Below are positions 1-9,000 of a DNA stretch of 64,000 nt, piece after piece. The stretch is taken from contig DATBFG010000120.1 of NCBI GenBank assembly GCA_036558645.1, forward strand, positions 1 through 64,000, in the 5' to 3' direction. This DNA comes from DATBFG01 sp036558645. GTDB lineage: Bacteria; Acidobacteriota; Terriglobia; Terriglobales; Acidobacteriaceae. Under the pieces are notes generated by a model. That model was given only the letters and a program-made list of their open reading frames with translations. It searched no databases and was not told the DNA's origin. The first letter of the stretch is position 1, and each line of letters starts with the position of its first letter. The translations under genes and the position numbers were made by a program.

Positions 1-50
1 ATGAAATGCGAATTTTGCCACTCTTATGTATGCCTCGAACTGAACGATGA
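1..50 (+). CDS. C-terminal end of an upstream gene (possible sigma factor), partial
   Basis: A reading frame open from the window edge ends in TGA at 48-50 and overlaps the ATG of the next gene in an ATGA junction. Only about 15 residues are visible, so the product cannot be read. Genes of the anti-sigma type that follows usually sit directly behind an ECF sigma factor, so that is the best guess from context. The frame starting with ATG at base 1 is an alternative, but it would encode only 17 residues. Confidence 0.3.
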   Translation, partial: EMRILPLLCMPRTER

Positions 51-913
51 CTGATAGCCGCCAACCTGATTCCAAGGAAATGATCGAATATCTGCTCGGG
101 GAAATGCCCGACGAGCAGAAGATTATTTTCGAACAGGCCTGTCTGGAAGATGATCAGCTTTTTGAAGAGTTGCTGGCCGTCGAAGCTGAGCTCACCGACG
201 ATTATGCGCGAGGCGCACTGGCGGGGAGCAAGCGCGAAGCCTTCGAGCATCGCCTCCTGAATTCTCCCGGCAGCACTGAACAACTCCAGCTTTCCCGGCT
301 GTTGACACAAAAATCGGTAAACACCGTCAGCGACGACAAGAGTGCGAGGGTAAGCACGCACTTCCGCGATTGGTTCGACTTCAGCCAGTTTTTCGTGCAG
401 AGGCCGGCATTGGGCTGGATTGCCGCTGTCGCTTTGCTGGCCCTCGCAGTTGGACTGGGGCTGCTCTGGCGAAATGCCTCCGGACCCGAGCGCACGGCAC
501 AGATTCCAAATCCGCCAAGACAGGAGACTGGCCCGTCCCCCGAGCAGAAAGTGTCGCCCTCTCCTCCGCAAGCGATGGTTGCGACGTTCGTGCTAACAGC
601 AGGTAGTGAGCGAGATGCCGGAGCGGCAAATGACATCCGAGTTCGCCCGGGAACCGAGCGCATCCGGTTGGTCGTCCCTCTTGAGAGTCTGCACGAAGCC
701 ACAAACTACAGTGCGGTCGCTAGACGCGTTGAAGGAGAGACAGTTCTAACGTTGCCCAACATCCAAGCCACTCGCTCCAGCACCGGATATCAACTTGCAA
801 TGGAGTTCCCTGCGCAATCCCTACCCCTCGGCGACTACATCCTGACAGTTTCTGAAGTCATCGGCGGGAACCCTGAAGTCGTCGGTAGATATTTCCTGCG
901 TCGCCTGCGCTAG
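47..913 (+). CDS. Anti-sigma-factor-like single-pass membrane protein
   Basis: 288 aa. The N-terminus (residues 10-60) has the acidic helical pattern EYLLGEMP...FEE.L.VE.ELTDDYARG, typical of acidobacterial anti-sigma/zinc-finger-like regulators. No HxxxCxxC zinc motif is present, so this is the zinc-less variant. A linker leads to one membrane helix at about residues 122-141 (WIAAVALLALAVGLGLLW). A proline-rich stretch follows, then a C-terminal extracytoplasmic beta-rich domain of about 110 residues. The likely role is to hold an ECF sigma factor at the membrane and release it on an envelope signal. The ATGA overlap with the upstream frame supports translational coupling to that partner. 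The family call rests on pattern only. Confidence 0.7.
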   Translation: MTDSRQPDSKEMIEYLLGEMPDEQKIIFEQACLEDDQLFEELLAVEAELTDDYARGALAGSKREAFEHRLLNSPGSTEQLQLSRLLTQKSVNTVSDDKSARVSTHFRDWFDFSQFFVQRPALGWIAAVALLALAVGLGLLWRNASGPERTAQIPNPPRQETGPSPEQKVSPSPPQAMVATFVLTAGSERDAGAANDIRVRPGTERIRLVVPLESLHEATNYSAVARRVEGETVLTLPNIQATRSSTGYQLAMEFPAQSLPLGDYILTVSEVIGGNPEVVGRYFLRRLR

Positions 914-1109
914 AAAGCCCACTCGAAAACTTTTTTTGTTCTCCGATGTAATTTTCCGCGGCGAGCCGCCACGTATATGTGAACACCGCGAAATGTGGGG
1001 TTCGGTCCTTTAACGAAATGTGCCGACGCGAGCACCGAGCGAACCGTGGCCAGCACCTGCAGCGCGAACTTGCTGCCGTGGGACACCAAAAATGAAAAGG
1101 AGACATATC

Positions 1110-1598
1110 ATGACCCGACGAATGATTGCTGTGATTACCCTTCTCTTCGTATCGCTGGCGGCGATTCCGTCCCCGGCAGCGATCAAAGCCGCAAACAGCA
1201 GAACAAACTTTGTCATCTTCAGCGACGAACTGGCACACCTGATCCCGCTTGACAACAGCGGAGCAACCAGCATCAACTTCAGCACAACCGCCCCAAACCA
1301 GGGCGTTGTCATCACCTATAACGCTGAATGCTCCGTTGCCGGAACCGACAATCAGACCTGGTTGGACATCGACATAATGTTGGATGGCGTGATCGTCTCC
1401 CCATCCGATAGCGATAATGCGTTTTGTACCGACAATGGAACGGGCGCACTTACAAATTGGGTCAGCGCTGTGATAGTGGTTGCGACCAAAGTTCCACTGG
1501 CTGGACCACACACGGTTGAAGTCCGCGGTGGTCTCAAGGTCTTCGATGCTGGAGACCAGTTCAGGCTGGACGATTCCACGATCCTGGTAACGCAATAG
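1110..1598 (+). CDS. Secreted protein of unknown function
   Basis: 162 aa. The start is set by AAGGAG at 1097-1102, seven bases before the ATG. An in-frame ATG lies upstream but has no comparable ribosome site. Residues 1-24 form a signal peptide: MTRR, a hydrophobic core, then PSPAA. The mature part is rich in short beta-strands, with phrases such as HTVEVRGGLKVFDAGDQFRLDD, which suggests a compact beta-sandwich exported to the periplasm or surface. Two cysteines may form a disulfide. No family was recognised. The gene is monocistronic: a hairpin follows its stop and a tRNA gene lies beyond. Confidence 0.7.
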   Translation: MTRRMIAVITLLFVSLAAIPSPAAIKAANSRTNFVIFSDELAHLIPLDNSGATSINFSTTAPNQGVVITYNAECSVAGTDNQTWLDIDIMLDGVIVSPSDSDNAFCTDNGTGALTNWVSAVIVVATKVPLAGPHTVEVRGGLKVFDAGDQFRLDDSTILVTQ

Positions 1599-1606
1599 AC
1601 GAAATG

Positions 1607-1636
1607 CCGGGACAGGCGAATCGCGTCCTGTCCCGG
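1607..1636 (+). terminator. Strong hairpin after the secreted-protein gene
   Basis: Ten-base arms CCGGGACAGG and CCTGTCCCGG pair perfectly around a ten-base loop, nine bases after the stop codon. There is no clear T-run behind it, so it may act as a terminator only weakly or may stabilise the 3' end of the message. Confidence 0.5.
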
Positions 1637-1743
1637 ATCACTCTCATAGTGGCCGCTACTCGGCTGGTATCGCCCTGGCTGTCAAGCTCGCTGGAAATGC
1701 CTCAAGTTCGCAGAAGTGGTTTAAAATAAGACGACCACAATGT

Positions 1744-1820
1744 CGGGGCGTAGCGCAGCCTGGTAGCGCACCTGCCTTGGGCGCAGGGGGTCCGCGGTTC
1801 AAATCCGCGCGCCCCGACCA
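1744..1820 (+). tRNA. tRNA-Pro (anticodon UGG)
   Basis: The cloverleaf is complete. The acceptor stem CGGGGCG pairs with CGCCCCG. The anticodon stem CCTGC/GCAGG encloses the loop CTTGGGC with anticodon TGG. The T arm contains GGTTCAAATCC, and CCA is encoded at 1818-1820. The 3' part from 1770 onward is the left attachment repeat of the genomic island, and its exact copy lies at 25538. Because the repeat restores the whole 3' half, the tRNA remains functional after integration. Confidence 0.95.
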
Positions 1821-1821
1821 A
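1770..1821 (+). repeat. Left attachment site repeat (attL, within tRNA-Pro)
   Basis: These 52 bases are identical to 25538-25589. The block runs from the anticodon stem of the tRNA through its CCA end plus one base. The flanking base differs on each side, so the repeat is exactly delimited. Confidence 0.9.
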
Positions 1822-1835
1822 AATCTCCAGTAGTG

Positions 1836-2075
1836 TCAACAAATCCTCGAAACCGAAGTTGTCGAAAAATCGCAACTTGGGTCCGATGTGGGTCCAATCA
1901 AAAGAGATTCCAGTTTTTCTACCGCCGCCCGCCTGTCCTCGGTGAGCGAATGCAAATAGACCTGACGCGTGATCTCGCTCGATGAATGACCGAGAAGCGC
2001 CTGCACTGTGCCCAGAGGAGTAGCGATCGAGTCATGCAGAGTAGCATTCGAGTGGCGTAGCAGATGCCAGTTCAC
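1836..2075 (-). pseudogene. Truncated tyrosine-recombinase integrase (C-terminal catalytic fragment)
   Basis: The minus-strand frame reads VNWHLLRHSNATLHDS, then ...VQALLGHSSSEITRQVYLHSL. These carry the HxxR (HLLR), LGH and terminal Tyr (VYLH) signatures of phage-type integrases, in the right order and spacing. Only about 75 residues with the last part of the catalytic domain remain. The catalytic core Arg of box I, the core-binding domain and the N-terminal SAM-like domain are gone. Upstream, the frame continues into unrelated sequence (to about 2150) that overlaps the start of the divergent amidohydrolase gene. Its position 15 bases inside attL is where an island integrase is expected. It should be inactive. 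Confidence 0.85.
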
Positions 2076-2153
2076 GTTACTTAACCAGTGAATGATAAAG
2101 ACGTTATCATTCATAATGAGACGCTGTGGGCGCTTTACCAAAGGGGTCATTGT

Positions 2154-3923
2154 ATGAAGGTCACTCGCAAGTGGTTTCCCCTATCGCGAGTCGGACCCGC
2201 GGGTGCAGCGATAACGGCCGCTCCGAAAACGAAGAGGTTCCCAATCGATCCGCTTACGGGGCCGAAGCAGGCGCTGAGGGGACGTGTGGTGACGATGGAT
2301 GACGCATTCACGGTGCGGGCCGACGCGATCGTTTACATCGAACAGGGCTGCGTCATCGCGGTCCAGGATCGCGGCCAGCCCGTCCCAACGGGTTTCGACG
2401 GCGTGAACGTGGTCGAGACCGGTGGCACGCTCTTCCCCGGTCTCATCGACTTGCACAATCATCTCAGCTACAATGCGCTCCCGCTTTGGTCGCCGGTGCC
2501 CAAGCGCTTCGTGCACCGAGACCAGTGGTCCGTTCACAAGGACTACCGCCCGCTGATCAGCGGCCCGATGACCGTCATCGGCGAGTATCGTGATTCGAGC
2601 GGCCAGCCTGCGCTCCTCCCGGCGCTGGTGCGCTACGTGGAATGCAAGTGCCTGCTCGGCGGTGTTACCACGAGCCAGGGGATCAAGCTCAACAGCAATG
2701 CCGGCATCACGCATTTTTACCGCGGGCTTGTCCGTAACGTGGAGCAAACCGATGACCCCGCTCTGTCAGTCGCGCAGGCCCGCATCGCAGATGTGGATGC
2801 AAAGGATGCCAAGGGTTTCCTGAAGAGACTCAATAAGGAAGACAGCTGCTTTCTGCTGCACCTTAGCGAGGGCGTGACCGACGCGAGCCGGCCCAACGAC
2901 TCTGTGGCCCGAAAGCACTTTCTCGCCCTTGAGGTCGCGCCGGGTGAGTGGGCCCTCAACGACAGGTTTGCCGGAATCCATGCTGCCGGCCTGCTGCCCG
3001 AGGATTTCGACGTGCTCGGGCCGAAGGGATCAATGGTCTGGTCCCCACTCAGCAACTTGCTGCTCTATGGTGGAACTGCACGCGTTGACGCTGCCCGCGC
3101 TGCGCGAGTCAAGATTGGGCTGGGCAGTGACTGGTCGCCTACGGGAAGCAAGAACCTGCTCGGCGAGCTAAAAGTCGCGTGGCTCTATAGCCTGCACGTA
3201 CTCAGTGGCCTGCTCAGCGCACGGGATTTGGTGGCCATGGCCACCACTGAGGCGGCGCGCATCTTGAAGTGGGACGGCGCGGTAGGAACGATCGCGCCCG
3301 GCGCACGCGCTGACCTGCTGGTGATCGATGAAAAGACGGGAGACCCATACGACGCGCTCATCCGCGCCAAGGAAACCAATATCCACCTGGTGATGATCAA
3401 CGGCGTGGCGCGCTACGGGACGCCCGGGCTGATGACGGCGCTGGCGCCAGACGATCAGACGGTGCGCGTCGGTGGCCACTCGCGAAAGCTATATTTGAAG
3501 CAGGAGACGGCCGATCCATACGTCGACGCTGTGTCGCTGAGCACCGCCCGCAAACAGTTGCGCGACGCCCTTCTCAACATTGCCAAGCTGGCAAAACAGG
3601 CTGAGAAACCTAAGCCAGCACCCGCGAAGAGAGCCGCCAGGCTTGATGCGCCTGCGCGCCCGATCTGGTCGCTAGCGCTGGACGAGATTCAAGATCGGGG
3701 AGTGGACCTGCGTCCACGTCTGCCATTCAACGGACCGCGTGACCTTACCGGTCCCAAGCGTGCTGCCTTAGCAGCGGCAGCGGCGCCGCCGCTGTCGGTG
3801 ATCTTGAAGCCCGTCCACCTTGACCCCTTGACGGTTGCCGATGACGAGGACTTTCTGGACGCAATCGAGCAACAGCCCAATGTACCGGAGCCGATCAAGA
3901 CCGGCCTCCGGGCTCTCTACTAA
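2154..3923 (+). CDS. Amidohydrolase-superfamily protein with a C-terminal extension
   Basis: 589 aa. The ATG at 2154 is chosen because AAGGGG lies seven bases upstream. An earlier in-frame ATG at 2088 overlaps the integrase remnant. A small beta-sandwich (ALRGRVVTMDDAF...) leads to GLIDLHNHLSYN with the paired metal-binding histidines. The second-half barrel motifs HLSEG, GIHAAG and GLGSDWSPTGSKNLLGE follow. TTEAARILKWDGAVGTIAPGARADLLVID is the usual C-terminal sandwich closure. This is the pattern of cytosine-deaminase/TRZ-ATZ-like metal-dependent hydrolases. The substrate is unknown. About 150 extra residues, rich in Pro, Ala and Lys, follow the catalytic domain and are not part of the family. 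It is cytoplasmic, with no signal peptide, and convergent with the giant-protein operon. Confidence 0.8.
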   Translation: MKVTRKWFPLSRVGPAGAAITAAPKTKRFPIDPLTGPKQALRGRVVTMDDAFTVRADAIVYIEQGCVIAVQDRGQPVPTGFDGVNVVETGGTLFPGLIDLHNHLSYNALPLWSPVPKRFVHRDQWSVHKDYRPLISGPMTVIGEYRDSSGQPALLPALVRYVECKCLLGGVTTSQGIKLNSNAGITHFYRGLVRNVEQTDDPALSVAQARIADVDAKDAKGFLKRLNKEDSCFLLHLSEGVTDASRPNDSVARKHFLALEVAPGEWALNDRFAGIHAAGLLPEDFDVLGPKGSMVWSPLSNLLLYGGTARVDAARAARVKIGLGSDWSPTGSKNLLGELKVAWLYSLHVLSGLLSARDLVAMATTEAARILKWDGAVGTIAPGARADLLVIDEKTGDPYDALIRAKETNIHLVMINGVARYGTPGLMTALAPDDQTVRVGGHSRKLYLKQETADPYVDAVSLSTARKQLRDALLNIAKLAKQAEKPKPAPAKRAARLDAPARPIWSLALDEIQDRGVDLRPRLPFNGPRDLTGPKRAALAAAAAPPLSVILKPVHLDPLTVADDEDFLDAIEQQPNVPEPIKTGLRALY

Positions 3924-3952
3924 TAAGAGAGCCCGCCGCGCTGGCCAACCCC

Positions 3953-4159
3953 GTGGCAAGCGTGCACAGGGGAACGGGCAGCGAGCACACCGGGATAGTG
4001 CTCGACACGTCGGAGGGCGAGCGGCTGATTCTCGTTCGGCTTGGTGCCAACCCGTTCGATGACGAGGAGACTCGGAAACTTGACGGGCATAGCCTCGAAG
4101 TCGATGGTTACCGGGTCGGCAACGAACTGCGCTACGTCTCAATTCGGGAGACCGGGTGA
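3953..4159 (+). CDS. Small OB-fold-like protein (DUF5818-like pattern)
   Basis: 68 aa with a GTG start, 29 bases after the amidohydrolase stop and probably co-transcribed with it. The sequence TGIVLDTSEGERLILVRLG, then GHSLEVDGYRVGNELRYVSIRE, gives five predicted beta-strands. The GKxVxVxGxxxxxxLxVxSI-type ending is seen in small OB-fold domains. That resemblance is from memory and weak. It could bind a partner protein or nucleic acid, but nothing in the sequence decides this. Codon use and the conserved-looking C-terminus argue that it is a real gene. Confidence 0.5.
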   Translation: MASVHRGTGSEHTGIVLDTSEGERLILVRLGANPFDDEETRKLDGHSLEVDGYRVGNELRYVSIRETG

Positions 4160-4217
4160 GGATCGATCCGGCGGGCGTGGAGTAACCACAGGAATCCGGC
4201 GTGAAAGTCCCATTCGC

Positions 4218-4240
4218 GGCACGTGGACGGGAGACGTGCC
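4218..4240. terminator. Hairpin between convergent genes
   Basis: GGCACGT pairs with ACGTGCC around a nine-base loop, in the gap between the small OB-fold gene and the end of the minus-strand operon. There is no T-run on either side. It may serve as a bidirectional terminator. Confidence 0.3.
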
Positions 4241-4286
4241 ACTGAGCAATTCACTGTCAAAGGCGGCTGGCCGATGTCCCGTTCCG

Positions 4287-6053
4287 TCAGCCGCTGGTAA
4301 GCGGTTCGATCTGATCGAAGCGCAGGTTGCTGCTGCCCTGGCCACGTCCGGTCTCGCGGGAGCGCCCGATCCAAACATAGGTTTGTCCATTGAACCACCG
4401 GGTCCGCTGCCAAGTACGCATCAATAGCGTTCCGGAATACGGCACCTCCTCCTCGTTCACATAATAAGGAGGCGGCACTTCGTTCAGGATGACGCCCTTG
4501 GCTTTGATCACATCCTTCGGCGGGGAACCGAGCTTGGGCATGGCTGCACGCTGGAACTGAATATCCTGCACACTGCCCGGCTTGTGTACTGGCAGGAAAG
4601 GAATCCAGTTCTCCGGAACCGCTGTACCCAGCACGTAACGAATGCTGGCCGTGGAACCGACAATGGGGGGCGGCACGACGCCGGTCTTATCGGCCGCGTC
4701 ATTGCCGTTGATTCCCACATCCGTCGCGTCGGGAATGAAGTCTTCGACGGCCCAGACCATGTTCACCATCTCGTCGCGCAGGAAGTTCACTTGCTCGATC
4801 GGCTCACTCTCGAGCGTCTGCGTCAGCGCCGCTGGCAGGAAGAACTGGCGATTATAACTACCGACATCATTCCTGTTGCTCAGGTTGAACATGCTCCAAT
4901 GCTGCCAGTTATTGTCTTCGCCTTCATCAGCGGCCTGCACCAGCGTGCGCTCCCCGAAGACATCGGTGATCACAAGGCCCTTGATTTCGCAAAGAGTGTT
5001 CACCTGCATGGCATACGGAATGACGAACCAGTCATTGCCGTAGATGAGACCCAGCTCGGCAAACACAAGCAGCAATTGATCGGTAGTCTTCGCGTTGAGC
5101 TTGCCAAAATTTACCTGCTGGTCCTCCATCTCCCAGAAGCGCGGACTGGGCATCCCTTTGAAGCTGGCTGCCACCGGCAGAAAGGAGATTGGAGCCTCAA
5201 ATGGTTTCGCCGGCGCTGCATCGCCATCGGAAATCTGCTGACCGTTTGGGTCGAGCTCAAACGAATACCAGTCGAGCCTTTGCCCGTGATAGCGGCTCGC
5301 GTCCAGCACCATCTGGCCTTCTCCAGCCAGTGGAGCCGCGGCGGTAAATTCATAGGTCAACTGCTGCGGATCCCACGCGCTGTCCCCGACGCCTTCCGGC
5401 TGCGCATACTGCCGCTGCAACCACTGCTTGAGCTGATCGGCATACCCGGCAACGGCGGGCTGATCGCCAGGGGCGATGCCGGCATCCGCGTTCAACGTGC
5501 CGTTATTGATAGAGGCCAACAACTGCTGCCCATCAAAATCGCGGCCCTTGGTCGCGGTATAGAGGTTCAGACCGTCTACCTGTCCGCGAAAATCGTCTTC
5601 GTGGCCCTGGGCAAATGGAAACGCCGCCATGTACTTCGGCAGATAGGTGGTGCGCAAGCCAGGCGTGTGTAGCTTCAGGAAGTAATGTCCGATCTTCACC
5701 TTCAGTGCATGCGTAAAGGGGACCGTCTCCCGTTCGACAATCGTTTCCAGTGGGGTGTCCAGGCTATACGAACGCCCAGTACCATTGCGCAGCGAGATGC
5801 GATCGACGTGGAACTGCGAAGTCAACAGCCGCGCGTCGATGGCCGATCCGGCGTCCTCAGCCTCGAATTCGCCCATCTGCCACTGGCGCGTCAACATCCA
5901 CATCGCATCCCGAACCTCGGCACGCAGGCTGCGGGTAAAGTCCTCGGTGCGGGCACGGGGCTCGAGCCGGTTGTACGCCGTGACTGCTGGATCGCGGTAG
6001 AACTGCAGAAACAGATCGCTGGCCTGAAAGACGTTCTGCAACAGTGTGGGCAT
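4287..6053 (-). CDS. 588-aa conserved protein of the giant-protein/protease operon
   Basis: 588 aa, last gene of the operon, starting four bases after the 1782-aa gene. The N-terminal block at residues 28-70 is dense in charged and aromatic residues (RLEPRARTEDFTRSLRAEV, WMLTRQWQMGEFEAEDAGS) and looks like a conserved core. Further blocks are PRFWEMEDQQVNFG near residue 305, LGLIYGNDWFVIPY, FGERTLVQAADEG and WQHWSMFNLS. MVNMVWAVEDFIPDA comes later, and GRSRETGRGQGSSNLRFDQ closes the protein. No signal peptide, membrane segment or enzyme motif was recognised. I recall similar hypothetical proteins beside the same neighbours in other bacteria, but no assigned function. Structural or adaptor roles are as likely as catalysis. 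Confidence 0.75.
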   Translation of the reverse strand: MPTLLQNVFQASDLFLQFYRDPAVTAYNRLEPRARTEDFTRSLRAEVRDAMWMLTRQWQMGEFEAEDAGSAIDARLLTSQFHVDRISLRNGTGRSYSLDTPLETIVERETVPFTHALKVKIGHYFLKLHTPGLRTTYLPKYMAAFPFAQGHEDDFRGQVDGLNLYTATKGRDFDGQQLLASINNGTLNADAGIAPGDQPAVAGYADQLKQWLQRQYAQPEGVGDSAWDPQQLTYEFTAAAPLAGEGQMVLDASRYHGQRLDWYSFELDPNGQQISDGDAAPAKPFEAPISFLPVAASFKGMPSPRFWEMEDQQVNFGKLNAKTTDQLLLVFAELGLIYGNDWFVIPYAMQVNTLCEIKGLVITDVFGERTLVQAADEGEDNNWQHWSMFNLSNRNDVGSYNRQFFLPAALTQTLESEPIEQVNFLRDEMVNMVWAVEDFIPDATDVGINGNDAADKTGVVPPPIVGSTASIRYVLGTAVPENWIPFLPVHKPGSVQDIQFQRAAMPKLGSPPKDVIKAKGVILNEVPPPYYVNEEEVPYSGTLLMRTWQRTRWFNGQTYVWIGRSRETGRGQGSSNLRFDQIEPLTSG

Positions 6054-6057
6054 ACGG

Positions 6058-9000
6058 TTATTCCTTGAGAGCTGCGCTTGAGAGGGTTGTCACCATCTCG
6101 GCTACATATTGAATATTGAACAGGTAGTCGAGCGAAATTCCGTTGCGGCTGGTGCTGAACTCGGAGATCGTAGCTGGCAGCAGCGTACTGAATGCGCCCA
6201 GGGTATCGATGATGTCGGGCTCAACGGCTCGCAATTTGGCGCGCTCGAAGGTGTCGAGCACAGTGGCGGCGAGATCATCCCACATCCAGTGGCCGGTAAT
6301 CGTCGGGGACACAGCGAGCAGGATCGCTGACGGGGGCGCGCTGTTGGGCTGGTCGAAGTTGAAGGTGATTCCCGAGACCTCTTCCTTCTGCGGCAGGGTC
6401 TCAGTCCACTCATCAATCAGCAGCCCACTCTGAATGCCCGCGGATTGGAAGCCTTGCGGCAGGCACTGCAGCATGGCGATCGTGTCATGAACAATAGTCG
6501 TCCCTTCGTCAAATTCAATACTCAGCCAGGTATCGTTCGCCCGGTAGGGTAGCTGCAGGGGGCGGCAAGGCTGGGGCGTCTGGTTGAAGGTCTCGCCCAG
6601 CATCAGGACAGTAGCAAAAGTATGCATGTTGCGCCGCACCAGCGAGACTCCGTGTAGCCACTCCTCCACCGGCAGTGGCACTTTCATCGTGGTCAACGCG
6701 TATTGCAGAAGCCGGTCGCGGTCGGCATCGGCAAGGCTGACGTCGGCAGGATTGCTCAACGTGAATTGCGGCATCAGAACAAAGTCTTCACCTAGGAATG
6801 CTCTGGTCATCGCCGTGAGCTGCGTCAGTTGTTGCGGCGGCTTAGTGGCGGCGTCATTCACCTTCGCCAGGCTCTCATCGTAGGCGGTCTTCACCGTCTC
6901 GTAACGATCGTGGAGCGATTTGCTCTGGTTCAGCAGCGAGTTTCGCTCGATGTCGCCGAACCCCGTCGACGAAAACGGGAAGGCGTGCGGAACTCCGGCA
7001 GTCGCAATGTCGAGTAGCTTCTGCCGCAACGTTTCAACCGCGCCTTGCGTCTTGAGGGTATCGGCATCAGCGGCAGCTGTGTCTAGGCTCGAGAATAGGC
7101 CGTCGAACTCGGTGCGTATTCCTGCAACCCGCGACTTTAGCTCGGCGATGTCGAGGTTGCCCGGATTGTCCGAAGCTGTGGTCACGGTCTTTGACGCCGA
7201 CGCAAAATCCTGCGCCTGCAGCGGTCGCGCCTTCCCCGCCATCTCGCGGATGGCATCGGCGAAGGGCAGAATCTCCGCGAAGGAACGGTCTGGGGGTGCG
7301 CCTCCGCTGTTGGCAAACTCGATCTGCACGATGGTTGTATCCGGCAGACCGTTCTTTGCCGCAAAGGCGTAACGTACCCGACTCTCGATCTCGGAATAGC
7401 CGGTGGCATCCACCTTCTTGCGTATGAGGTACACGAAATCCAGCGCCTGCACCTGCAGATCGACTAGCGAAACCAAGTCCTGAATCGGATTGCCGTCGCC
7501 GTCGAGCAAGACATTGCCGCTTGCATCTAACGCCCGGGCGGTGCACTTGATCGCCGCAGGATCGCCGATCATAGTGCCGGCCCAGTTGTTAAAGGCTGTC
7601 TCGGTTCGCGCACGCCGCGTCATGGAAATCGCGGGCCACGGGTTAGCGGTGACGCCGGGATCAAATTGCAAGGTCACGCGGTTGGTGAAACCCAGGTCGG
7701 TGCCCCGCGAGGAATTGATAACCTCAACCTCAACCGGCAGGTCGCCGCCCGAAATCGCCTGCATCACCGCCGCAGCGCGATCGAAGTTCCCCAGTGCCAG
7801 TTGGTACGCAGACTCGGCGGTGAGTACATCGCGCAAAGCATCGAGAGCGTTCTCCAGATTGCTCTTCTCGGTTTTGACGGCGGCGATCTGCATATTGTCG
7901 AGCACCGGCATGTTGGTGATGCCATAGGGAAAGTCGGCCGTTGTGTTAGCCAGGTCAAGACCGTTGGTGACAGAGAAATCGTCAATGACTTCGGCAGGTT
8001 CGGAGTCGAAGCCTTGCCGTGGGATCTTGGTTCGCTTGACTGGAAACGCCGCGCGGAAAAGCGGCTTGAGTTGATCCAGTATCACCGGCGCCACCGGTCG
8101 CGTGGTCCAGTCATGAAGCCCACGCTCGAAGAGGTAGCCCAGCAAAACCTCGAGCGGTTGACCGTTGCGTACTCCTTCGATCAGGTCCTTGGCCCGGCGC
8201 ACACGATTAGACGACAAGTTGACCGCCAGCTTCTGACGATCCACCGGTGAACTGTGCGTCAGGTATCCATTGCGCAGGATCGCCGCAGCCGTTGCATGAT
8301 TCAACGATGGGGTGTGGACGTAACCGCCGCTCTGCGCGTCGAGATAAAGATCGTTGCGGCCCTCGCGCAGCGGTGCCGGCAACACATCTTCTGGAATGTT
8401 CTGGCGCCGGCCCTGGGCGGGCCGCACGTTTTCCAGGTATCCATACGAACCCAGGTAGATGCCGGTGCGGCGCTCGCTATCGGCACCCAATGCTCGCTGC
8501 CAACGAAGCCGCCGGTCAAAGAGCGCAGTCTGCCATGTATCCAGCCGATAATTGAGCGTGTCGATATGTTCAGCAAAAACGCGCTCCAGCCGCGCCGTCG
8601 GAAGCGTGCTGAGAGTCGTAAGTGCATCCCGAATCTGATCGAGATACCTGCCAACATCCACACCCTTGAAGCGGTCCAGCTGAACATAATTGAGCAACGG
8701 CCGCTGGGAAACCTCGCCCGAGATAATCAGGTTGGCTGGTGCGCGGAAGGCTTCCCAGTGCGAGATATCAGGCTGGCTGCTCATGTTCATGAACTTGCGG
8801 CTGCGCACCAGTTCATCGGCGACGATGTCCTGGCTGGCGAGCAGGTAGTAGACGCTGTTCCCTGCCTCCACCAGCAGCGCATTTCGCAGCATGAGGTACA
8901 GCAGCGCATTGGGCTTCGTGATGCCCGTACCGAAGTCTTGCTGCTCCAGGTTGTCGACGTTGGACATGTTGTCGAACAGCCAATCGATGTAGTTCTTGCC

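Noticed and set aside
4584..5672. 362-codon plus-strand frame
   Set aside because: It is antisense to the 588-aa protein, has the reverse-complement codon bias of that gene (Arg/His-rich) and no family signature or ribosome site.
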